This document shows positions 37,014 to 46,205 of a DNA stretch of 64,000 bases, piece after piece. The stretch's first letter is position 1. Every line of letters starts with the position of its first letter. This DNA comes from Rhizobium sophoriradicis (GTDB lineage: Bacteria; Pseudomonadota; Alphaproteobacteria; Rhizobiales; Rhizobiaceae): positions 1 through 64,000 of the forward strand of contig NZ_RQIH01000001.1 of NCBI RefSeq assembly GCF_003939025.1, written 5' to 3'. The notes beneath the pieces were generated by a model that saw only the letters and a program-made list of their open reading frames with translations, did no database searches and was not told the origin of the DNA. A program made the translations under genes and the position numbers.

Positions 37014-37666
37014 TCGTTAGGCTCCGATCGATCATTTTGAAAAACGAGAACCGAGGCGCGCCGGCCGGCGCTGAAAACGTCCCAAGACAAAGCTTCGGCG
37101 GTTGTGGAATTTTGCGTTTGAAGCGGGCGTGCGCCCTGCTCTTCCCGCTGTGCACCTGGGTCGGCCTGACCGGGTGCGACAGCGATGGTCAGCGAGGCAA
37201 GCCCGGGCAACAGCCGCTTTGCTTCCTCGCGCACCCGGGCGTCGTATCTGAACATCGCGCCGACGGAAGGATCGTCGCGACCGTAATAGGACTGCAGCAT
37301 CACGTTTTCGGCCTGCACCGCACTCGCACCTTCGCGCAGCGCGAGGCGGTAGTAGCCGTCGAGAAGCTGTGCGGTGGCCTTGAGATTAAGGCAGGGATCG
37401 AAGGCATCCGATATCGACAGCTTCAGTTTTCGAAGCTCCTCGAGACCAAGCCCACCCAGGCCGAGCTGAATGTCTTGGCGGTCGGCAACGAGGGACGTAG
37501 CGACCTCGATCGCTTCCGCCTTGGTCGTTGGCTGTGTTGCAAAGGCGCCGCTATTGATGCGAACAGCGTAAGGTCGGAACCGGCTCTCGAGGCTGACGAC
37601 GCCGGCGAGCATCTCCACCTGAACCATCGGCGCGCAGCTTTGCGCGATATCGACGAAGGCCGCCAT
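37010..37666 (-). CDS. virB1: VirB1-like lytic transglycosylase
   Basis: The 218-residue protein carries the SLT domain at its N-terminus: LAGVVSLESRFRPYAV with catalytic Glu27, a CLNLKATAQLLDGYY block (N-x-x-x-T-A-x-x-L) and YYGRDDPSVG. VirB1 opens peptidoglycan for type IV secretion. The C-terminus is low-complexity. No obvious signal peptide precedes the domain, so the true start may differ. It overlaps the virB2 fusion by four bases and lies three bases after the upstream gene. No other virB gene is in the window. Confidence 0.85.
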   Translation of the reverse strand: MAAFVDIAQSCAPMVQVEMLAGVVSLESRFRPYAVRINSGAFATQPTTKAEAIEVATSLVADRQDIQLGLGGLGLEELRKLKLSISDAFDPCLNLKATAQLLDGYYRLALREGASAVQAENVMLQSYYGRDDPSVGAMFRYDARVREEAKRLLPGLASLTIAVAPGQADPGAQREEQGARPLQTQNSTTAEALSWDVFSAGRRASVLVFQNDRSEPNE

Positions 37667-37669
37667 CGG

Positions 37670-38209
37670 TCAGTACCAGACCCGCTGCGTGCCGGCGCCA
37701 TCGATAGTCACGTCGACATAGTGCGGCTGCGACCGGACATTGGGACGGACGACCGGATAGCCGATGCAACGGAAGCGGCCGTCCTCACGCTGCCATCGCG
37801 GCGATTGAACCGAGCTCTCTTCGGCATAATGGCCGTCCCGCCCGCTGTGGCAGAAAGCCTCGCTGACCCGCTGCAACGATGTCGAGATGCAGGTCACTTG
37901 TTCTCCACGCGCGCCATAGCTGCCTTCCAGCATGTATCCTGCGTTGCAATAGTAGGGTTCGTAGCCGGGTCGCGAACTTTGAAAGCCGGCGCCGCTGCAC
38001 GTCGGGAACGAATGGCCCTCTGCCATCTCCCGCCATAGTTTCTGGACCGGTGGCCGGCACTCGACATATTCGGTCGCCCCGCCGGGATTCGAAAGGCAGA
38101 GAAGAACTTGGCATCCCCAATCATCCGCTCGCGCGTTGCTGTCCGAAATGAGATAGGGTGGTAACATGCAGCAAATCGCAAGCAGACCATTCAGCAGAAG
38201 GTTTTTCAT
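37670..38209 (-). CDS. Conserved exported cysteine-rich protein at the head of the virB remnant
   Basis: The 179-residue protein has a signal peptide ending near SNARADD and then WGCQVLLCLSNPGG, CRPPVQKLW and FPTCSGAGF blocks, with eight or more cysteines, suggesting a disulfide-bonded periplasmic protein. Similar cysteine-patterned proteins accompany type IV secretion/conjugation genes in alphaproteobacteria, to my recollection; no function is established by the sequence. It is probably the first gene of the virB-like operon and diverges from the winged-helix regulator. Confidence 0.65.
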   Translation of the reverse strand: MKNLLLNGLLAICCMLPPYLISDSNARADDWGCQVLLCLSNPGGATEYVECRPPVQKLWREMAEGHSFPTCSGAGFQSSRPGYEPYYCNAGYMLEGSYGARGEQVTCISTSLQRVSEAFCHSGRDGHYAEESSVQSPRWQREDGRFRCIGYPVVRPNVRSQPHYVDVTIDGAGTQRVWY

Positions 38210-38256
38210 GGGACAGACCCTCGGACATCACAATGGACGAGCGCACACTGGACATT

Positions 38257-38267
38257 TTGCCCGGCAA
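38257..38267. promoter_or_regulatory. Palindrome TTGCC-C-GGCAA in the divergent regulator/virB interval
   Basis: A perfect 5-bp inverted repeat with a one-base centre sits midway between the regulator gene at 38308 and the exported-protein gene ending at 38209. An AT-rich TTATATAA, itself palindromic, follows at about 38285 and could serve as a -10 region for either direction. A binding site of the regulator is plausible but not shown. Confidence 0.3.
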
Positions 38268-38307
38268 GCGTGTGAACTTACTGACTTATATAACATAGTT
38301 AAATGAC

Positions 38308-38673
38308 ATGGCAAGAGCAATGAAGACGCAATGGCATAGCCTCGCCTTTTCAGGCCTCATTCTGCATGAGATCCTGGACCACCCGCTTGAAGATGAGACC
38401 CCACAGGCCCGGCTGAAGCAAGTCGGCATGATGACCATCATTTACAGCATGAACCAGGCTCACCAGAAGCTAACCCTTTCCAGCATAATGGAAGTTACGG
38501 CTTTGACACGCACAGGCGTCAAGGAGACGGTCGATCTTTTGGTGAAGCGAGGAATGCTGAACGAGACGATTGTGAAAAACTCGATGGGCCGTGGAACGGC
38601 ACGCAAGTTCGAGATTTCGGAAGGGCTGTTGGAGAAGCTGAGCTCCTTTAATGAAAGCCGAGCGTCGGTCTAA
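38308..38673 (+). CDS. Winged-helix (MarR-like) regulator next to the virB remnant, RctA-like candidate
   Basis: The 121-residue protein has a winged helix in residues about 25-105: QKLTLSSIMEVTALTRTGVK as the HTH and LLVKRGMLNETIVKNS into the wing. Divergent placement next to a hypothetical gene and virB1-virB2 recalls rctA of the Rhizobium etli symbiotic plasmid, a winged-helix repressor of virB and conjugation genes. I rely on memory of that locus, so the family call (winged helix) is firm and the RctA call is tentative. The start may also be the ATG 12 bases downstream. Confidence 0.7.
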   Translation: MARAMKTQWHSLAFSGLILHEILDHPLEDETPQARLKQVGMMTIIYSMNQAHQKLTLSSIMEVTALTRTGVKETVDLLVKRGMLNETIVKNSMGRGTARKFEISEGLLEKLSSFNESRASV

Positions 38674-38873
38674 AATAGCTATTTTTAGCGAGTAATCGTG
38701 CAGAAGCCTACTGACGAACAAGCAGATCCGTCCTGACCGGATCCGAAACCATTGCACCAGTCTATTCACCGGTGAAAACGGCTGAAATCATGCGTGCTTT
38801 TCAGTATCCACCTTGAGAAGGTCGACCACTTGCTCTATATGATGCGTGATGATTGATGCGCAATGAGGCGGAT

Positions 38874-39101
38874 ATGAGAACGACCTTGGCAATCGACGAC
38901 GATGTCCTGATCGCCGCAAAAGCGATGGCAACCCAGCAGCACCGGAGCGTCGGCGAGGTCATTTCTGAGCTGGCGAGACGTTCTCTGCGCCGACCGCCCA
39001 GCAGCGGTGAGCGCAACGGCATTCCTCTCCTGTCAGCTCGGCCGGAAGCGCCGCCAGTGACGCTCGAAATCGTCAACGCCTTGCGTGACGAACGGCCGTG
39101 A
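38874..39101 (+). CDS. VapB-like ribbon-helix-helix antitoxin
   Basis: The protein has 75 residues: MRTTLAIDDDVLIAAKAMA is a typical RHH/Arc-type DNA-binding start, followed by the HRSVGEVISELARRSL helix and a flexible C-terminus that would wrap the toxin. GAGGCGG precedes the ATG; an in-frame TTG-ATG pair upstream is less likely. Its stop overlaps the GTG start of the PIN toxin by four bases. The complex normally represses its own promoter. Confidence 0.85.
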   Translation: MRTTLAIDDDVLIAAKAMATQQHRSVGEVISELARRSLRRPPSSGERNGIPLLSARPEAPPVTLEIVNALRDERP

Positions 39102-39541
39102 CTTTCCTGCTCGACGTCAATGTGCTGATTGCCTTAATCGATCCGGGCCATGTAGCTCATGATGATGCGCACGAATGGTTCGCTGCGATCGGTCAGACCG
39201 CGTGGGCTACCTGCCCCATTACCGAAAATGGTGTCCTCCGGATTGTCGGCAATCCCAAATATCCCAACTCTCCCGGTTCACCGGCACTCGTGATGGAGAT
39301 CGTCCGCAAATTGCGGTCACTCCCCGGTCACAGTTTTTGGCCGGACGATGTCAGCCTTGTCGGGTCAGGCGATATCGCTCCCACGAAAATCCTAACACCG
39401 GGACAGGTAACTGACACCTACCTGCTTGCGCTAGCCAAGGCGCGTGGTGGCCAGCTGGCGACATTCGATCGCAAGCTGTCAGCGGCAGCGGTTACAAGGG
39501 GCAATTCTGCCTTGCACCCGATCGCCACGAGCAGATCGTGA
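39098..39541 (+). CDS. VapC-like PIN-domain toxin
   Basis: The 147-residue PIN-domain ribonuclease starts with GTG (GTGA overlap). The acidic catalytic residues are in place: Asp in FLLDVNVLIALID, Glu in PITENGVLRI, Asp in TDTYLLALAKARGGQLATFD with a second Asp at the end. It would cleave tRNA or other RNA when the antitoxin is degraded. The pair appears intact, unlike most genes around it. Confidence 0.9.
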   Translation: MTFLLDVNVLIALIDPGHVAHDDAHEWFAAIGQTAWATCPITENGVLRIVGNPKYPNSPGSPALVMEIVRKLRSLPGHSFWPDDVSLVGSGDIAPTKILTPGQVTDTYLLALAKARGGQLATFDRKLSAAAVTRGNSALHPIATSRS

Positions 39542-39993
39542 CTTCCCATCTGCCGTTCGGGTCATCTCGCGATGCGATGTCGGCGGTACGTGCTATGAAG
39601 TCGGGAGCTCGTGAGCCAGCCGGCGGCTGGAGACGACCAGTGGCGGAGATTTCTGGTGATGCCACAGGGTGGCCGGCGATCACGATCTGGCATGGTGACA
39701 AAGACCGGACGGTAAATCCGTTGAACGCACAGGCTTGCATAGATCAATGGCTGGCGGTGCTGCGCATTTCAAGAGACGGCGGTAAGAACGAACCAAGGGT
39801 GTGGGGAAGACTGCAGACATGGAAGGCGCCTAAAGGAGAAACGGTGTCGCTTTACTCCATCCAAGACCTTGGCCACGGACTTCCGGTCGGCAGGCGGCAA
39901 CCGGCTGAGACGCGCGATTCGTTTGTCATCCCCTCCGGCATCTCCCTACCCCTGGAGCTGATGCGACTGTGGGGCTTGAGGAAAGTTTCTTGA
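39541..39993 (+). pseudogene. 5'-truncated PHB-depolymerase/esterase-like gene
   Basis: Only the last about 150 residues of an esterase-PHB family hydrolase remain: HLPFGSSRDAMSAVRAMKSG, the WPAITIWHGDKDRTVNP block with the catalytic-Asp region and QDLGHGLPV with the catalytic His. The nucleophile-serine half is missing. The fragment begins exactly at the vapC stop, so it probably marks an old recombination edge. Confidence 0.7.
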
Positions 39994-40099
39994 AAAGCTG
40001 CGGTAGAGAGCCGTGTCGCACTGTTCGCTAATTCACGTTATTCCGCGACCTTCATGGAGAGCAGCTGCCTCCGTAACTCAGGGCGGGGATCAGGGACCG

Positions 40100-40237
40100 A
40101 GTTGATCATGGCTTCGAACAGGATTCTCCCTGGTTCAAAGCAGAGACAGTGCCCTTGGTGACGCCGCCCCTGTCGGCGACGTCCTCGATGCGTGTGCCCG
40201 CGAAGCCGTTTCTGACGATGCCTCGACGGCGGCACCC
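40100..40237 (-). pseudogene. Frameshifted TetR-family N-terminus
   Basis: The minus strand gives ILGAAVEA in one frame and, after a shift, VRNGFAGTRIEDVADRGGV then TKGTV, the HTH of a TetR regulator; LFEAMINSV follows in a third frame, as expected after KGTVYLYF. At least two frameshifts are needed. Nothing of the ligand-binding domain remains. Confidence 0.6.
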
Positions 40238-40380
40238 AGGATCTAAGTGGGCTTGGCTGGCCAAGCTTCTGCTCGAGATACTGCACACGGCGGCTCACCG
40301 TGCTCTGTGTCATGTCAAGTCGACGCGCCTCAGCCGCCGTTGAACCAGTGCGCAAGACGGTTTCGAATGCAGTTTAGAGG
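40238..40380 (-). pseudogene. LysR-family N-terminal stub
   Basis: The minus strand encodes FETVLRTGSTAAEARRLDMT then QSTVSRRVQYLEQKLGQP, the helix-turn-helix of a LysR regulator, cut off after about 40 residues and joined directly to the TetR stub. It lies just downstream of the permease gene on the same strand. Confidence 0.65.
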
Positions 40381-40392
40381 GCTAACGGAGGC

Positions 40393-41403
40393 CTACGCCA
40401 CGCTGGCTACTGGATCGGCCACAGTGAGCCCGCCGGAGCGCTTTAGAGCCCAAGATGCCACGATCGGTGCCAAGATGGCGGTGACCAAAACCGCTGTCGC
40501 AGTCTGCGCTGTGGCCGATTCGACGAAGGGTAGGAAGCGGGGGTCGGCGACGGCGACCGCCATGGGGACCGCCACAGCGTTGCCGGCAGTTGTACCTGCA
40601 GCGAAACCAATGCCGCTTTTCGGACCGCGCCGCAACAAGAACCGATAGCCAAGGTAAGTAAGTCCGCCGGTGAAAACGACGACGCCGACACCAAGGAACA
40701 GTCCCTGCAGTCCACCAGTCAGCACAGTACCCAGACTAATGCCAGTGCCTACTGCGAAGGACATGAAGGGGATGGTAATGCTCGGCACGCTATCGAGAAC
40801 ACGGGTCCACTCACGATCAACGGCACCGACAAACAGACCCAGGGCGAATGGGACAATCGCTGCGACCAGCGCAACGAAAGGGATCTGCCCGAGGCCGGAA
40901 GCGCCCAGAAAGATCATGGCAAGGAAAGGGCCGTCATCGAAGGCGCTGGCGACATAGGCACCTGTGTCGCGTTCGTCTCCGTACTCGCCGGCGAAAGCCA
41001 ACCACAAGGCTCCGTTGCTGTTGCCCATAATCGCGAGGAGCGCCAGGATCGATATCCCCCAGAAACCTTCGAGCCCAAATATAAGGCCCAGAATAACGGC
41101 AATTGTCGCAGGGATGAGGGTCTTACAAAGTAGCACCACAACAGTGGTAGCGGCCGCTGCCTTGCCGCTGTGGCTTCCAGTGATTTGCGCACCGGTCGCA
41201 AAGATCAGCAGCCCGATCAGAGCTAGAGCACCGTCTTTGAACAATGCTTGAGTAAAGCCGCCAATCCTCAGCGCATCCGGCGCAAACGAGTTGATGAGAA
41301 CGCCAAGTACGAGTGGGATTAACATCATACCCGCCGGGACCTTTTGCATCGTCTTGAAGAACGGAATTGACGATGAACCTTGCCTGAATTGAATTTTTTC
41401 CAT
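40393..41403 (-). CDS. 2-keto-3-deoxygluconate-permease family transporter (KdgT-like)
   Basis: The protein (336 residues) is a ten-segment membrane carrier with the KdgT pattern: MLIPLVLGVLINSFAPDALR and LFIF-type first helices, the MGNSNGALWLAFAGEYGD motif and GFAAGTTAGNAVAVP near the end. KdgT imports 2-keto-3-deoxygluconate by proton symport; relatives take up other sugar acids. The ATG chosen has AGGGG eight bases upstream, and a 23-residue extension is possible. It follows an SDR and a four-carbon acid-sugar kinase fragment, which suggests a sugar-acid substrate. Confidence 0.85.
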   Translation of the reverse strand: MEKIQFRQGSSSIPFFKTMQKVPAGMMLIPLVLGVLINSFAPDALRIGGFTQALFKDGALALIGLLIFATGAQITGSHSGKAAAATTVVVLLCKTLIPATIAVILGLIFGLEGFWGISILALLAIMGNSNGALWLAFAGEYGDERDTGAYVASAFDDGPFLAMIFLGASGLGQIPFVALVAAIVPFALGLFVGAVDREWTRVLDSVPSITIPFMSFAVGTGISLGTVLTGGLQGLFLGVGVVVFTGGLTYLGYRFLLRRGPKSGIGFAAGTTAGNAVAVPMAVAVADPRFLPFVESATAQTATAVLVTAILAPIVASWALKRSGGLTVADPVASVA

Positions 41404-41581
41404 GAGGCACACCCCTGTTGCGCGCCATACCTCCCAGGTATTGACGACGTTTTGTCGAACCTTGAATTTCAACTAAAATCTTGCGTCGAGTGGATGTGCC
41501 AGCACCTGAGCTTGTTCCCCAAGCGGCCACGCCCTATCAACGCCCATTAAAGAGCCGCTGACTTACCGCAGCGATCCGGGC

Positions 41582-42352
41582 TTAAGCCGGGAGCGCCCCG
41601 GCTGCGAGAAAGCCGCCATCTACCGGAATGACTGCACCGTTCACATAACTCGCGCCCTCGGACGCCAGAAAAGATACGGTCGCTGCAATCTCACCTGGCT
41701 TGCCATAACGTCGCGCCGGAATTGCTGCCGTGTATGTCGCTCTGAACTCCGCACTATGCAGGGCTTCCGTTAGTGGCGTGTCTACTGGACCAGGAGCCAC
41801 GGCATTGCTGGTGATGCCGTAGGCCGCCAGCTCCGCAGCCATTTGCCTGGTGAGCCCGATGACGGCTGCCTTTGACACACCGTAGGCGGTCCGGCCATGG
41901 CCCACGGCACGCTCGCCTGCGACAGACGCGATATTGATGATTCTGCCCCAACCAGACTGGCGCATGAGCCGCGCGGCGTGTTGGCTGCACAACATTGATC
42001 CCGTGACATTAATGTTGATCGTTGCAACCCAGTTGTCGTAGGGAAAGTCGATAAAGGGAAACGTCTTCGCGATGCCGGCATTGTTGACAAGCACGTCGCA
42101 GCGGCCGTGTTCTTTTTCAACCGTACTAAACGCCTCAGCGATAGAGTCGGGGCGTCCGACATCCATAGGCACGTACGCCGCTCTCAAACCTACGGCCTTG
42201 AGTTCGTCCGCAGCCTTCTCTGCTGCCTCCTTGTTTATATCAGCAACGATAACCGCGAAGCCGTCTGAAGCGAGATGATGCGCGATCGAAAAGCCGATCC
42301 CCATCGCAGCCCCAGTCACAAGCGCAATTCTCGTTCGATCCTCGTGTGGCAT
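41582..42352 (-). CDS. Short-chain dehydrogenase/reductase of the sugar-acid cluster
   Basis: The 256-residue classical SDR has TGAAMGIGFS, the NNAGIA motif, Ser in NIASVAG and YGVSK. A GGGAGGAAAC site precedes the ATG. It stands between the permease and the kinase remnant on one strand, 178 and 69 bases apart, and probably oxidised a sugar acid or polyol in the same pathway. It is distinct from the SDR at 35785. Confidence 0.9.
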   Translation of the reverse strand: MPHEDRTRIALVTGAAMGIGFSIAHHLASDGFAVIVADINKEAAEKAADELKAVGLRAAYVPMDVGRPDSIAEAFSTVEKEHGRCDVLVNNAGIAKTFPFIDFPYDNWVATININVTGSMLCSQHAARLMRQSGWGRIINIASVAGERAVGHGRTAYGVSKAAVIGLTRQMAAELAAYGITSNAVAPGPVDTPLTEALHSAEFRATYTAAIPARRYGKPGEIAATVSFLASEGASYVNGAVIPVDGGFLAAGALPA

Positions 42353-42421
42353 GTTGTTTCCTCCCTAACGCCATACTTTCCTGACACACTTCAGCCTTTA
42401 CAAGGCAGAGTGTGCGAAGCT

Positions 42422-42725
42422 TCACTGTCCATCCCTAGCGGTGACGAAGTAATCGACAGCTCCCACCTGCCCGCCCTTCATTGCGATCTCGATCCCATTC
42501 CTAGATCGCTCTTGGGAGTGAGCGCGGCACAAAGGACCGCCTGGGGCCAGCTTTGCAACACTGGTCAGGGCGTCGATCTTCAGCCTCAGAGCAGCATGGC
42601 TCGAAGTGTCTCCTCCCGACAGCACTACCCGATTTAGGCTAGTTTCTGAGATCAACCTATCGAGTACCCCCCCAAGGCTGCTCCCCAGAAGATCGTTGAC
42701 AACTTCAGCACTCTTGCTGTCATGG
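42422..42725 (-). pseudogene. 3' fragment of a four-carbon acid sugar kinase (OtnK/DUF1537-like), cut by IS21
   Basis: The reading frame gives DSKSAEVVNDLLGSSLGGVL then RVVLSGGDTSSHAALRLKID, KLAPGGPLCRAHS and EIAMKGGQVGAVDYF, the nucleotide-binding C-terminal domain of this kinase family. It is open from the IS21 edge to its own stop. The N-terminal two thirds are not present on the other side of the element, so the insertion was accompanied by a deletion or rearrangement. Confidence 0.8.
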
Positions 42726-42865
42726 TGTCAATCGGCGTCCAAAGTTCACCCCTTATCGGCGTCCAATTTTGACCCCCCATATGCTGTAGATCAGCGCTTG
42801 GCCTGCCCGGCGCTGGCCGGGGTTGCAGAGGGTAGGCCAAGTGCGCGTGATGATCGTCTTCGGCT

Positions 42866-43600
42866 TTAGCTTTGAGAGCGGTTCTTGAAGCGCCAGGATT
42901 CGTTTCCGGTTTCGACGATCTCGCAGTGGTGGGTGAGACGGTCCAGAAGCGCGGTCGTCATCTTGGCGTCACCGAACACCGTCGGCCATTCTCCAAAGGC
43001 CAGGTTCGTGGTGACGATGATCGAAGTCCGCTCGTAGAGCCTGCTGATCAGATGGAACAGGAGTTGGCCGCCGGCCTGGGCGAACGGCAGGTAGCCGAGT
43101 TCGTCAAGGATGATGAAGTCGAGACGGTTGAGGTAGTCGGCCGTCCGCCCCTGCTTGCCGCTGCGCGTTTCCGTTTCCAAGCGATTGACCAGATCGACGA
43201 CATTGAAGAAGCGCCCGCGTGTTCCGTTGCGGATCAGTGCGCGGGCAATCGCGATGGCCAGATGGCTCTTCCCGGTTCCCGTGCCGCCGACGAGGACAAC
43301 ATTGCGCTGATCGGCGACGAAGGTGCCGGTCGACAGCTCCCGCACCAGGGGTTCATTGACGGGCGTATCGGCGAAGTCGAAGTCGTCGATGTCCTTGGCG
43401 AGCGGCAGCTTGGCAATGCTGAGCTGGTAGCGAATGGAGCGGGCCTGCTTCTCGGCGATCTCCGACTGCAAGAGATCGCCGACGATGCGCGGCGGTTCGT
43501 GCTGCCGCTTGATGCCGTTGCCCATGACCTCGTCGTAAGCGCCGCGCATTCCATAGAGCTTCAGCGTGCTCATCAGTTCGAGAACCTGTGTGCGTTCCAT
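42866..43600 (-). CDS. istB: IS21-family helper ATPase IstB
   Basis: The 244-residue AAA+ protein has Walker [13 protein letters not shown], Walker [14 protein letters not shown] and the IstB block [20 protein letters not shown] with [10 protein letters not shown]. IstB loads the transposase and target DNA. Its ATG overlaps the istA stop by one base. Length is normal for the family. Confidence 0.96.
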   Translation of the reverse strand: MERTQVLELMSTLKLYGMRGAYDEVMGNGIKRQHEPPRIVGDLLQSEIAEKQARSIRYQLSIAKLPLAKDIDDFDFADTPVNEPLVRELSTGTFVADQRNVVLVGGTGTGKSHLAIAIARALIRNGTRGRFFNVVDLVNRLETETRSGKQGRTADYLNRLDFIILDELGYLPFAQAGGQLLFHLISRLYERTSIIVTTNLAFGEWPTVFGDAKMTTALLDRLTHHCEIVETGNESWRFKNRSQS

Positions 43601-45111
43601 CAGCTTGCCCTCCTGAGGCTGTCATACCGTGCGCAGTCGGCGACCGGTTCATGGGTAAGCCGCAGCGCATCCGGGGTTTGCAGGGTTGCGGCCGGGGCCG
43701 GATCACGGCTCCGGGCCAGAATGTTGATGATCACCGAGGCCGAGCAGACGCCGTGATCCAAAGCCTCCTGGCAGGCAGCATCGACGGCCGCCAGACCGTC
43801 GGCGGGAACGCATCCGAGAATGGTGACCATTTGCCGATCACCATCATGGACACTCTTCAGCCGCCGGCGCACTTTCTCCATCGCTGTGGGTAGGACCCAT
43901 TCACGGAACGGCGCACCATTGCGCAAAGCACCGGGTTTGCGTGCCAGAACAGGGACATAATGCCAGGGATCGTAGATCGTCTCGCCACGGCCAAAGCAAC
44001 GAGGATGCTCACCGACGTTCACACCGTCCTGCCTGATGACGATCTTCTCGGCATAGGCGTGAACCTCGACCGGCCGGCCGACCGCAGTTGAGAGGACGGA
44101 GTATTTGTTGTTGTCGAAGCGGACCGTGCAGGTCTTCGACACCGAGGTCGGGACGCAGTGGAATCCGTCGAACGGCCCGACGTAATGGACGAGGCTGCCG
44201 CGCTCCTCCTCGAACATTTGCCAGATCATCCGCTCGGTCTGCTCGGGATGGCGGTGCGCCTTGGCGTAGGCGATGCACTTGTCGAGCAGCCATACGTTCA
44301 GCTCTTCCAGGCTTTTGACGCGAAGGCGTGGAGTGAAGAAGCGTTCGCGCACGAGGCCAACCTGGTTCTCGACCTGCCCCTTCTCCCAGCCTGATGCGGG
44401 CGTGCAGGCCACGGGATGAACGAGATAATGGCTGCACATCTGCAGGAAACGGCGATTGTATTGCCGCTCCTTGCCGACGAATACGGCCTCGACCGCCGTC
44501 TTCATGTTGTCGTAGATGCCGCGCGTGCAGGTGCCACGGAAGAAGGCGAAGGCCTTGTCGTGCGCATCGAACACCATCTCCTGGCTTTCGCGCATATAGG
44601 CCCTGACGAACATCATCCGGCTGTGGCAGAGCCGGACGTGAGCAACCTTGACGGTCGTCGTCACGCCGTTGATCAGAATGATCTCGTGGCTCCAGTCGAA
44701 CTGGTAGGCCTCACCCGGCGCGTAATAGAGCGGCACGTAGGCTTCCGCCGTCATGGCTCCCCGGTTCTTCGCCCAGGTCTTGGCGTATCGCCGGATCGCG
44801 TCATAACTGCCGTCGTAGCCGAGTGCCCGAACCTCCTCGTAAATCCGGATCAGCGTCAACCGTTCGCGCGATGGCTTGCCCTCGTTGGTCGTCAGGAACC
44901 GCTCGATCTCGGCCTTCCACGCTCCGATCCTCGGCAGCGGTTGTCGCTCTCGTTCATAGGTAAAATCGGTCTCGTCGGAACGCAAAATCTTGCGGACCGT
45001 GTTGCGCGAAACATGCAGTTCCCGGACGATCTTCTTCACCGACCAGCCCTGCACATGGAAGGCCCGTCGAACACGCGCAATAGTATCCACTCGCTTCAAC
45101 TCCCACTCCAT
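43600..45111 (-). CDS. istA: IS21-family transposase IstA
   Basis: The 503-residue transposase has an N-terminal HTH ([20 protein letters not shown]), and an rve/DDE core with Asp in YQFDWSHE, Asp in [10 protein letters not shown] and Glu in GQVENQVG, followed by the beta-barrel-like C-terminus. No stop or frameshift is seen. Confidence 0.96.
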   Translation of the reverse strand: MEWELKRVDTIARVRRAFHVQGWSVKKIVRELHVSRNTVRKILRSDETDFTYERERQPLPRIGAWKAEIERFLTTNEGKPSRERLTLIRIYEEVRALGYDGSYDAIRRYAKTWAKNRGAMTAEAYVPLYYAPGEAYQFDWSHEIILINGVTTTVKVAHVRLCHSRMMFVRAYMRESQEMVFDAHDKAFAFFRGTCTRGIYDNMKTAVEAVFVGKERQYNRRFLQMCSHYLVHPVACTPASGWEKGQVENQVGLVRERFFTPRLRVKSLEELNVWLLDKCIAYAKAHRHPEQTERMIWQMFEEERGSLVHYVGPFDGFHCVPTSVSKTCTVRFDNNKYSVLSTAVGRPVEVHAYAEKIVIRQDGVNVGEHPRCFGRGETIYDPWHYVPVLARKPGALRNGAPFREWVLPTAMEKVRRRLKSVHDGDRQMVTILGCVPADGLAAVDAACQEALDHGVCSASVIINILARSRDPAPAATLQTPDALRLTHEPVADCARYDSLRRAS

Positions 45112-45210
45112 CCGCCGCCAAAAGCCGGATGGTCAGATGAAATCTGAGGGGGGTCAAAATTGGACGCCGATTACCCCGCCAAGGGGGTCAAATTTGCACG
45201 CCGAAACACA

Positions 45211-45553
45211 CATTTCGAGTCGCGGCGCCATGAGCCTCGTTCCGAAACAATCGAACGCCATCGTGGTTTGCTTCCTCAACGAAGACTCGGCAAGGCACGC
45301 CAGCGTACTTATTCGTCGGTTCAAGCGCATATACCCGGCCATTCGCGTCGGCGCAGTTTTTTGGGTGGAAAGCGAGAAGGAAAGGCAAGAGCCCGCGCTT
45401 CGGGAGGCGGATTTCGTTGCCACCACCTTGACCTCAGCGGCCCGCGAGGCACTCGCCGATGCACCGGCATCATTGGTGACGCCCGCGCGCAAGATTCGTA
45501 CCAGGCGGTCCTCGAACAAGACAGGCATAACCGCCGCGCGGTCCGAGCTTTAG
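45211..45553 (+). pseudogene. 3' fragment of a membrane-protein-like gene at the IS21 edge
   Basis: From the element edge to the stop, one frame reads MSLVPKQSNAIVVCFLNEDS then ARHASVLIRRFKRIYPAIRV and GAVFWVESE. The pattern resembles the cytosolic tail found after the membrane part of some rhizobial AI-2E-family (UPF0118) transporters, but this is recollection only. There is no proper start; the gene was probably cut by the IS or by deletion. Confidence 0.4.
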
Positions 45554-45734
45554 CCCGAGCCTTGGAGGGATATGCATGGGGGATGTGGGACCCGGAACCA
45601 GATGTGATGAGATGAGAAGTTCTGGTTTACCACATCGTACTCGTCGACGCACCTATGCGATTCGGAGGCGGTCGAACGTCAGGATCGTCTCGTCGAGATT
45701 GGCCACTCGATGGACTTGCGTCACGTGCGGCCAT

Positions 45735-45971
45735 GTCCCCGCGCAGTTCCAACGCCATTTCCAATCTGAGACAGGCATGAGGTTCCGCGCCTGGCGTCAG
45801 CAGGCGAAACTCCTCAAAGCGGTGGAGTGGCTCGCGGCCGGCCGAAGCGTCGGCGATATCGCCTTCTCGCTCGGCTACTCAGGCCCCAGCGCCTTCATTG
45901 CGGTGTTCAGGTCAGCCTTCGGTGTCTCTCCTGGGAAATATTTCCAGCTGGAAGCAAGGGAGCCTTTCTGA
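45735..45971 (+). pseudogene. AraC-family regulator fragment (HTH domain only)
   Basis: About 75 residues match the end of an AraC DNA-binding domain: FQRHFQSETGMRFRAWRQQA, LAAGRSVGDIAFSLGYSGPS and FIAVFRSAFGVSPGKYF. The first HTH and the sensor domain are absent or out of frame upstream. Nothing recognisable lies between it and the transporter at 46206. Confidence 0.7.
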
Positions 45972-46205
45972 TCAGCGCAGTTGGCTATGTACGTCCTGGC
46001 GGGTTAGTCTTTGGTGCACGCCGTCTCAGGCGTTGTCCGGACTGGCACCCTCAAGAAACTGCACGCACTCTTTGCCTCCATCAAACGGCATCGGGTAATC
46101 AGTGCGGTCGAAAAGTGTCGTTTTTCCTAGGAATGGTCCTCTTCACGCTGCGATCCGGCGCGTCGTTAGAACCGTTTGATACACTAACGACGCAGCCTCT
46201 TCGCG

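Larger units (their letters stand above)
42726..45210. mobile_element. Complete IS21-family insertion sequence (about 2485 bp)
   Basis: The element holds overlapping istA and istB on the minus strand between related ends. The left edge begins TGT then TCGGCGTCCAAAGTTCACCCC; the right edge, read inward, begins TGT then TCGGCGTGCAAATTTGACCCC. Each end carries a second inner copy, TCGGCGTCCAATTTTGACCC, the multiple terminal repeats typical of IS21. Flanks are GTCATGG on the left and CATTTCG on the right, with no clear 4-8 bp target duplication. Both genes are intact, so it may still be able to transpose. Confidence 0.85.

Noticed and set aside
38670..38688. AT-rich palindrome AAAATAGCTATTTT at the stop of the winged-helix gene
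   Set aside because: A perfect palindrome, but short and A/T-only at the sides; terminator or site function cannot be argued, so it is not listed as a feature.
42872..43756. Long plus-strand frame opposite istB
   Set aside because: Antisense to a clear IstB with Walker motifs.
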